64,000 nt of DNA from Congeria kusceri. Its lineage: Eukaryota > Mollusca > Bivalvia > Myida > Dreissenidae. Made by a program: the position numbers and the translations under genes. The notes beneath the pieces are model-generated. The model was not told the DNA's origin. It was given only the letters and a program-made list of their open reading frames with translations, and did not search any database. Below are positions 25,701-35,288 of the stretch, piece by piece (the stretch's first letter is position 1; each line of letters begins with the position of its first letter). Where the stretch lies: positions 74,403,474-74,467,473 of the forward strand of contig CM051025.1 in the NCBI GenBank assembly GCA_027627225.1. Direction: 5' to 3'.

Positions 25701-28700
25701 GCGAATCGTGATAGTGGGAACCTAGCATAAGGACGCTTCAATGTTATCGTATCTTAGCTCGGTTAGGTGAAAACCAGACAGAAATTCTAGTAAAATTCTT
25801 GGGTAGACCTAATAGATTTAGATCCACATCACGCTGTATAACTCGGGTTCGAACACACAGATAAATCGTTGATGAAATAGTTGTATGCGATTGCAACTGA
25901 GCTTCGTGATATCGAAGTATCCGGGAATGTGTAGCGACTTCGCCATATCCCGCATAGCTCGATTAACCCGAAAACAAAATTTTAAAATTGTTTAGCCACA
26001 ATGTTCAATCACTCGTTTAAAGTTAGAGTTACTAACTACTCCTTGTTGAAATTTGTAATTCTCACGTCTAATAGTTTCGCCAATCTTTGTTGATTTCACA
26101 GGGTTCTTTCAACGGCTCCTACCATAACATATGTACCCACATGGCGTGTTACGTGCCTGAAACGGGCGGCTCCAGCAATGACCTGGCCTGGGAAGGGACC
26201 ACGTGTGGTAGCGGAAAAGTGAGTTCATGACCCTACACTTCCGGTCAATAATATTTTTCTCCTGTAACTCCCTTGTTCCGTTCATTTTTACCGCATTTTT
26301 GATTCGACGATGTTTGGTTTATTGAGGTCAACCCGCTTAAACAGTATACTAATATACATGTACATTGTATATATACATAAGAAACACGCACTTTTCACAC
26401 AAGAGACAATATTTAATTGAATACTAGAAATAGTTGATATTGAAATTTTAATATATTTTTTTTCCTGTAGGGTAGCTCTCTGCTGAATTGTGTATGAGGA
26501 TAAACATAAAAAACGAGTTTTCAAATTTACTCTTGGCATTTGTTAAATTTAGTTTGTTCGTGGATTTTGCAGCGTGACCAAACCTGCGTACATGTTGTGT
26601 AATTGTACATTAATTAATTGTATTGTTCCAACAGCAATCGACGTGTACCTTAAAATATTAATAATATGTCGACATATTGTCAGAAAATATATTTTAATGT
26701 TTCGTTTTCTGTTAATAATACAATAATTTCAGATGTGTCAAAGAGGTGCATGTGTGACGTCATCAAAAGCACCTGCAGTCGCCTATGGTAACTATCACAG
26801 ATTTAGAGGGGACGGAAGCCCTCCCCCTCACCCAGTTTAAAAATGTTCAATTCGATATTATGAACCTCACAAGAAATTAAAAACATGCGATCTCTTTTTC
26901 TTGTAAATTGTCCTTTAATCAACATAAATAACGGTTTTTATGTCGTATGCTGTGGTACTGTCGCAAAATTGTTTCTTTTGGCAATATCGCACTTTTTCGA
27001 AAGCTCACTGGCCCAACGGTGACCAAGAACAACGGCAACAAGTCGTATGTCATAAAACGTAAAAACAAAATGTGATTGATCTTAAAAACAGTCCAATCAG
27101 TGTTTTTGTTATTCTGAACAAAATGGTGTCTTTTAGAGTAATGAACAGAAGTTATAGAACGTATTTGGTCATTTTCGCATTCGAGCAAAGGAATTGACTT
27201 TTCATATTTGGATCTTAAAACTGTACCGCAAACAGTTGTCATATACCGGTACATTAAAACGCGTACAAAGCAAGCACGCGTAGAATTCAATAATTACCTG
27301 TACATGACGACGTTTTCAGAGTGGTGCTTCTTTGGGGATGCCCCAGGTGTGATTCCTGGCAGAAATGAAACTTGCGCCCAGGCGGTCGGCACTTCCGCCA
27401 CGTCGTTCCAGTGTTACTCCGACTTGTACGCCCTGCAATGCTGTGTGACCTGCGAGCGACATAGGCTGAGTAATGTGAACAGAACAGGTACAGATTGAAT
27501 GATCAAACATTTTTCTAACAAAAATTAATACTGTAGGGATTAACTACGGTATTAAGCTGTATAACCTAAAGCAGATTATATTAAATCCTCTCAGCAGTTT
27601 GTTAATATGGTTTTCCTATTGCACTTTTCATACTATTATAGGAGATTTTCACAACGACGTTGTATTAAAACCTGTATGTTTATACTATTTTCATATTGTA
27701 AAATGATTCATTATTATTGCATTGTATTGTGTAACGAAGTATGTCAGGATATATTTTAATTGCGTTCCTCGTTAGTTGCCTATATACATATGTTTTGCCA
27801 TAAACTGGTATGTTTTCACATGTGTTACTTAGACTGCCCATACGGGGACATGGCAGAGTGGTGCGCTACACTCAGCCTCGGCGATTGTTACAACAACGCG
27901 GCCGTCTGCTGTCAGTCCTGTCCAGACAGAGCCCTTAATATTCCAAGTAGGTACGCGTGACTGGGCCCTTAATATTCCAAGTAGGTACATGTGACTGGGC
28001 CCTTAATATTCCAAGTAGGTACACGTGACTGGGCCCTTAATATTCCAAGTAGGTACATGTGACTGAGCCCTTAATAGTCCAAGTAGGTACATGTGACTGA
28101 GCCCTTAATATTCCAAGTAGGTACATGTGACTGAGCCCTTAATATTCCAAGTAGGTACATGTGACTGGGCCCTTAACATTCTAGGTGAGTAACTTATAAT
28201 ATAAGCAACTGTTACATGTATATATTGATGTTAACATTCATAATTATACACAATGCAAAATAGTGAACCGTGGATACCACGGTGGCATATATGTGACATG
28301 TGCATGTTTTTATTTATGTCGTTCCCGCTCATCTAGGGACATTCAACTTCCACTTTACAGCGGCATATTTGGATTTGTGATTTTGTCGTTACCACGAGTT
28401 AATTATCTCGTTCCCACGACTTAATATGTCGTTCCCACGAGTTATTTATGTCGTTCCCACGAGAAAAGATCTCGTTCCCACGACTTAATATTTTGTTGTT
28501 GTTGACATAATTATATCGTTCCCACGAGATAAGATCTCGTTCCCGCGACTTAATATGTCGTGGGAACGACATAAATAATAACATGCACATGGCACATCTA
28601 TGATAGTGATACTGAACATAATTATGTAGCTGGCTACGTTAAATAATGTTACACTTTGAAACAATAAATTAAAACATTTACTTTTTCCATATATCTTTAT

Positions 28701-31700
28701 TTTGTCGTTAACTATTACACTTTATACACAGATTTTAGCTCGACTATTCGAAAATAGGTGAGCTTTCCTACTACCCCAGCGTCGGTATCCGCGTCTGAAT
28801 TCGGTTAAAGTTTTTATTCAAAAGTCTTGTAACTTCAAAACTAGAGAAATTATTCACTTCAAACTTGGAATATACCGTTGTCAGCAACTCCAATGTCAGG
28901 GGCAACATTCCGTATAACTCTGTTTTGTATTTTGACAGAGTTATGCCCCTTTTGCACTTAGATTTTTTGGTTGAAGTTTATATTCAACAGTTGTTTAACT
29001 TCAGAACTACATAAGTTATTCACTTGAAAATTGGAATACATCTTTGCCAATCAACTTCAATATCAGGGGCAACATTCCATGTAACTCTGTTTTATATTTT
29101 GATAGAGTTATGCCCCTTTTGCACTTAGATTTTATGGTTCAAATTTATATATCAAAGGTTGCGTACCTGCAGAACTACATAAGTTATTCACTTGGAAATG
29201 GGAAAATACCTTTGTCATCAACTCCAGTGTCAGGGGCAACATTCCATATAACTCTGTTTTGTATTTTGTCAGAGTAATGCCCCTTTTTCACATATATTTA
29301 CTGGTTAATTTTATATTCAAAACGCTTGTAACTTCAGAACCAAATAAGTTATTCACTTTAAAATAGGAACATACTTTTGTCATCAACTCCAGTGTCAGGG
29401 CCAACCTCTCTATAACTCTGTTTTGCATTTTGACAGAGTTATGTCCCTTTTTCAAGGCATATTGTCCGTAACAGACAACTCTGGCGACATCTAGCGACCA
29501 GGTCCGCGCCTGGCCTGGCCTGTCCTGTTGAGATGAAGGCCAAAAAGGTGTTCCTTTGTTTTCAGGCTGTCCCTATGGCGACCGTGCCACGGGGTGCGAC
29601 ATCAATAAATGCCCATATAACGATGTAGAATTGAGGACTTCGCTCTGCTGTCAAACCTGTGCCGGGAATAAAACGAGTACAACGACCACAACAGCAACAA
29701 CAACCTCGAGTACGACTCCAACTATTCCATCGACAAGTCCTGCAACTACAACTACAACCACACCTAAAACTACTACCACAACTACATCTACAACTACCAC
29801 AACTAAACCAACCACACCTACAACTACTACCACAACTAGACCAACCACAACTACACCTACAACAACAACTACAACGGCACATAGACCAAATACAACCACG
29901 CCTACAACCACACATACAACTACAACCACAACCAGACTAACCACACCGACAACATCTACCACAACCACACCTACAATAACAACTACAACCACAACTACAC
30001 CGACCACAACCACGCCTTCAACTACTACCACAACTAGACCCACCACAACCACACTTACAACAACAACTGCAACCACAACTACAACCACAACTAGACCGAT
30101 CACAACCACACCTACAACTACAACCACAACAAAACCAACCACACCTACAACAACTACCACAACTAGACCAACAACAACCACACTTACAACAACTACCACA
30201 ACTAGATCAACCACACATACAACTACAACAACTGCCACAACTAGACCAACAACAACCACACTTACAACAACTACCACAACTAGACCAACCACACCTACAA
30301 CTACAACAACTACCACAACTAGACCAACCACAACCACACCTACAACTACTGCCACAACCACACCTACAACTACCACAACTAGACCAACCACAACCACACC
30401 TACAACAACTACCACAACTAGACCAACCACACCTAAAACTACAACAACGACCACAACTAGACCAACTACCACAACTAAACCAACCACAACCGCACCTACG
30501 ACTACCACAACTAGACCAACCACAACCACGCCTACAAATACTGCTACCACTGCTACGCCAATTATTACGTCCGTAGTAACGTCGACGTCAAGGACAGTTA
30601 CTCAAACGCCCGTATCTACAGCCATCTCTATTCCAGCAACATCATCTCCTGCGTCGAGCACCACCGAACTACTGACCATAATAGCCACTGTTGTGACCCT
30701 GAAATTGCCGATCAATAACAAAGACGTCGATTTGGAGAATCAGACATCGGCGTCTTATCAAATGCTACAGCTAGAACTGCGTATTCAGGCTAGTTGATCG
30801 TTCAGCTCGCACAATATCGATGATGGACTGGTGATCGCAATATTAAGTAATGAGTCATGCTAACAATGATGTTTCTGTAAGCATGTGGCATGTGTTAAAG
30901 TATGTAATATTTGTGGTTTGTAAAACAAGGCGGTTGATTTAAACATGTTTGTAGTGTTGCTTAGAATGTAGTAAGTTTAGATTCGGTAATTTTATTGCGT
31001 AAAAATGGCATATTTTATTTGCTCCCATTAATAAATCTACGTTCCTAGTTAAAACTTTAAAACAACTGAATTGGTTAATTATGTTCATTGATATTTCGTT
31101 AATAGAGTTCAATTGTTACTGAAAACCGAATATATCCTCTTTATCTTGTCGTATACCGACTATATCCTCTTTATCTTGTCGTATACCGGATATATCCTCT
31201 TTATCTTGTCGTATACCGGATATATCCTCTTGATCTTGTCGTATACCGGATATATCCTCTTTATCTTGTCGTATACCGACTATATCCTCTTTATCTTGTC
31301 GTATACCGACTATATCCTCTTTATCTTGTCGTATACCGGATATATCCTCTTGATCTTGTCGTATACCGGATATATCCTCTTTATCTTGTCGTATACCGGA
31401 TATATCCTCTTTATCTTGTCGTATACCGGATATATCCTCTTTATCTTGTCGTATACCGGATATTAAATTGTAACGTTTACATAGAAAACTTGATATTAAT
31501 AGTTACATGTCATCTTAACCCCCCCTCCCCCCAATATAAATACTACCCAGAATCACACCGTAAGGGGTCAATATACATGTAAAGCCTTGTAACGACTTTG
31601 TCTTATACCGAATTCTGTTCTTTAATCAATATGCCAACATTTTTTAAATCGTTTTATGTGTATTTTGAATGAATGATTTTTTTTTTATTGGATATTGACA

Positions 31701-34585
31701 GCTACTGACATTATGGAATAATATACGGTGAGCGCATGATCCGGCTAAACCAATCAAACGCGAGTATAATGTACAAGTTACATTGTAAGATTATAACTTA
31801 TAAGAGATGTAATGTTCACTTAAGAATTATTCAGATTTTACTAAGTTCATTTTGAGAACACGTTCCCTGCTGCAAGACTAAGTTGGAGTTATTTATTTTC
31901 AGTTGCTGGTCTACTACCGGTCTAAAATGGGCGCAAATGTTCTAGATATTATTATCAACCGGTTATTGTAAGTACATTATTAATGTGGTTTAGTTAAATT
32001 TTGAATAAAGCAGCGTGGATAAATTTAAAAAGGCACATCTTTTTTGAGAATGTTGATATTTAGTTTTAAGTTTATTTGTTTAAGTAAGCTTATTAACATT
32101 AGGAAATATATTTGAGGCGCGTCATGAGAAAACCGGTCTTAATGCATGTGCGTAAAGTGTCATCCCGGACGGCACTTTCCGCTTTTATGGTATTTTCTGT
32201 TTCAATGAAGTCTCTTCTAACCATAAATCCACTTTAGGCGGAAAGTGTCGTCCCGGATTAGCCTGTGCGGACTGCACAGGCTAATCCGGGACGACACTTT
32301 ACGCACGTGCATTACGTCCGGTTTTCCCACGACACGCCTCATTTGTATGTTGATTCTCATTCGGGTGAACTGTAATAGTATTATTTGCTGTAATTTGGGG
32401 CAAAACTCTTTCAAAATAATGCATCACAGAATTAAGAGTTTTAATTTGATTTGTCCATCATGTGTTGCCACTTCAATAGTTTGACAAACTGGACAAATTA
32501 AATTGTTTATTTACACGCAACAAAAGACGTGGGAGTATTATTGCGGAATTCTCCATCGTCCACGAAAACACATTTGCGTCTAAGACGGAATTAACCGAAG
32601 CAAACATCGGGGTCGTAAGTGGTGCGACGACACTTACGGTTTTGAACGAGACAGTTTCGGCAAGCTCCGTACAAGTCAGAAATACCGTTGGTAAGATTGG
32701 TTTTTGCCTCATATCTTAGAGCTGGAAAACAATAAATATAAAACGTGCATTTTTGCATTTTCGATGTTTATTGAAGTATAATATTGTTTCTTAAAATAAA
32801 CATTAGCTAAAAAAATTTTTGAAAATATTGTTTTAAAAAAATGTCACCATATATAACAAATATATGCATTAAATAATTACTACAAATTTGATGAAGATAG
32901 TTAATGGTGTTTAACAGTAGTATTGTATAATCCGGGAAGTGTTTAATTAAACCTGCTTTTAAACGTGTGAAACAAAAGCTGAGAAAGCCTTGTACAGTTG
33001 TACCTTATGGAGCACGCACGATGTGGGATGCGTTTGAATGATCAATTTCCGGTTTCAGTTACCATTGAGACGGTGAATGAGAACGTGTGTCCTCTGTTCG
33101 AGGCCAGCGGGGGCTGCGGAAAGGGGTTCCACTGTGAGAACCAGGCCGGGAAACCAGTCTGTGTGTACGTGTCATATAGTCATTGTTTTCAGTTCAAGGG
33201 GCATGCATTTTACCATATGAGGGTCTATAATACAAACTGTTGGCCGTCGGAAACTAGCTAGCACTATAGCAATTCACATCACGTTTGTTTCTGTGCTTCG
33301 TTTGGTTTCTTATGTCCGAAAACGTTTTTATTTGTAAGGCAGCGTTTCACATACTTAATAAGGTCACATATGTTTAAGTAGATCTTCAAATAGCACGTTA
33401 TGAAAAACATCCCCAGAACAATTTTTCTTAAAATGAATCCCCTTCATTATGATATACTGTTATTATTCGACATTCCGAAATCAAAGCAATAAGGAGAAGG
33501 GACGATAAGGGCTGATCTTTGTTTCGTTAAAAATGCATTACATTTATTTTCCAGGCGGATGACCTCGAGTTCATCGAAAGGTGAGAGTACCATTAAAACA
33601 TTTTATATACACCATTTTATCGGTAACGCTTATTAATATATACATTGTTTTATTTAGTTAGAAAAATCAATATAATAAGAAAAAAAAATCATCATCCAGA
33701 GGAATGTTTGATATTTTTATAACAGTGAAAGTAACTTTTAAACAAAATGTTACAAAGCCACCGGCTTTGTTATGAACTTCCGAGTTTTGATTTTACATAT
33801 AACGTACATTTGTCACGAGACAGAATAGTCACACAAGTGGAGTGACTGTGAGTAGGCCTAAACGTGTTTATTAGAACTGTATAAGACTAACTGCATATGA
33901 AACAGTTTTAGGAGTAACTCTACTGCAGTGGTCGACTAGTAGAGTATTTACTTACTTATCCTTTACGCATCATTATAATCTGCAATCAAACTGACGATGT
34001 GTCTGATGTGCCTCTGTCTATAATGCGGAGTAATTCTGAGTCTTCCGGCGATCTTTTTCAGAGGGCATGGGTGCCATAGTGATCGCTGCAGTGTGCGGCC
34101 TGTTGCTGATTGTGGTTGTCATGACCGTGGTGGCGATCTTCTGCGCTGCGAAGTCACGCCGGAACCGGAAACCGAGGTCGGGATCGATCATGTGAGTTTC
34201 CTTGTATCTATGAATCGCCCAACCGTAGCTACTGAGTTATCGTGAGCGTGGTCTCTAAATGGGTGTTTGTAACGTTCAGTTTGATACGTTAACCAAATAC
34301 TTGGTTTTGAGTCTTGTTAATTTCATTAATGGTATCTGTCACGGCGGAAGACCTGTGTTGGTGGCAATGATGATGATCACAATGATGATGATGATGGTGG
34401 TAGTGGTGGTGGTGAGGATGATAATGATGATGGTGGTGATGATGATGATGATGGTGGTGATGATGCTGATGATGATCAAAAATGTTGATGATGATGCCGA
34501 TGATTATGATGGTGGTGGTGGTGGTAATGATTACGATGATGTTTTTGGTGGTTATGATGATGATGATGATTATGACGACGACGAC

Positions 34586-34667
<82 letters not shown>

Positions 34668-35251
34668 GTGATGCTGATGATGATGATGATGATATCTTAC
34701 GCAATGATATGTTTGAAAACCCTCTAAGGTGTTTAACCTAGCTTAACATACATTGATCATGTTTTCAGCTCCAAGAGCAAGAAACTTTGGGAAGACTTCG
34801 GTCATTCAATCGTTCCTTATTCAGGGTCCAGAGTGTGGCGCGATAGGCCCCGGAGCTATGAGCACTATTCACAGCGTTCGACGTCAAGAGACCACTCGAC
34901 GCTCGAGACAGGCTACGACAATCACTCGTTTACAGGAACCACGCCATCCAGACCGGTCTTTGTCCACGTGGGTCTAGTGGAGAGTTTAGAGAAGTGTAAG
35001 TTAATTTCGGCATTAAGGTTTCATTAATGCTTAAGCAAAAGTTGATGTTTATCATTGCCGATGGCAAAATGCCGATGTTTATCATTGCCGATGGCAAAAT
35101 GCCGATGTTTATCATTGCCGATGGCAAAACATGTGTGTGTTGTAAAAAAACCCACCATAAATGCTTTAAAAGAAGGCTCTTTGTTGAAGTGACCTTGAAA
35201 TGGCGTTACTTCATTCTGTGGTGTGGCGAAGCATGATGATTAGGGTGATGG

Positions 35252-35288
<37 letters not shown>

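Noticed and set aside
27320..29650. Calling the CPYGD modules toxin-like ShK peptides
   Set aside because: Six cysteines with a CC-x2-C end fit PLAC-like or ShK-like folds equally; inside a protease they are substrate-binding modules, not a toxin gene.
29651..30550. Long minus-strand open frame of Val/Gly repeats
   Set aside because: Antisense shadow of the ACC/ACA-rich mucin exon; no independent coding signal.
31125..31464. Possible CRISPR array (30-bp regular repeat)
   Set aside because: Units are contiguous with no unique spacers, and the sequence is animal DNA.
31113..31466. 117-codon open frame of YILFILSYTG repeats
   Set aside because: The 30-bp repeat has no stop in this frame, so openness follows from the period; no start context or splice evidence.
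34259..34741. Poly-Asp / poly-Met frames
   Set aside because: GAT microsatellite in intron 22, both frames open by composition.
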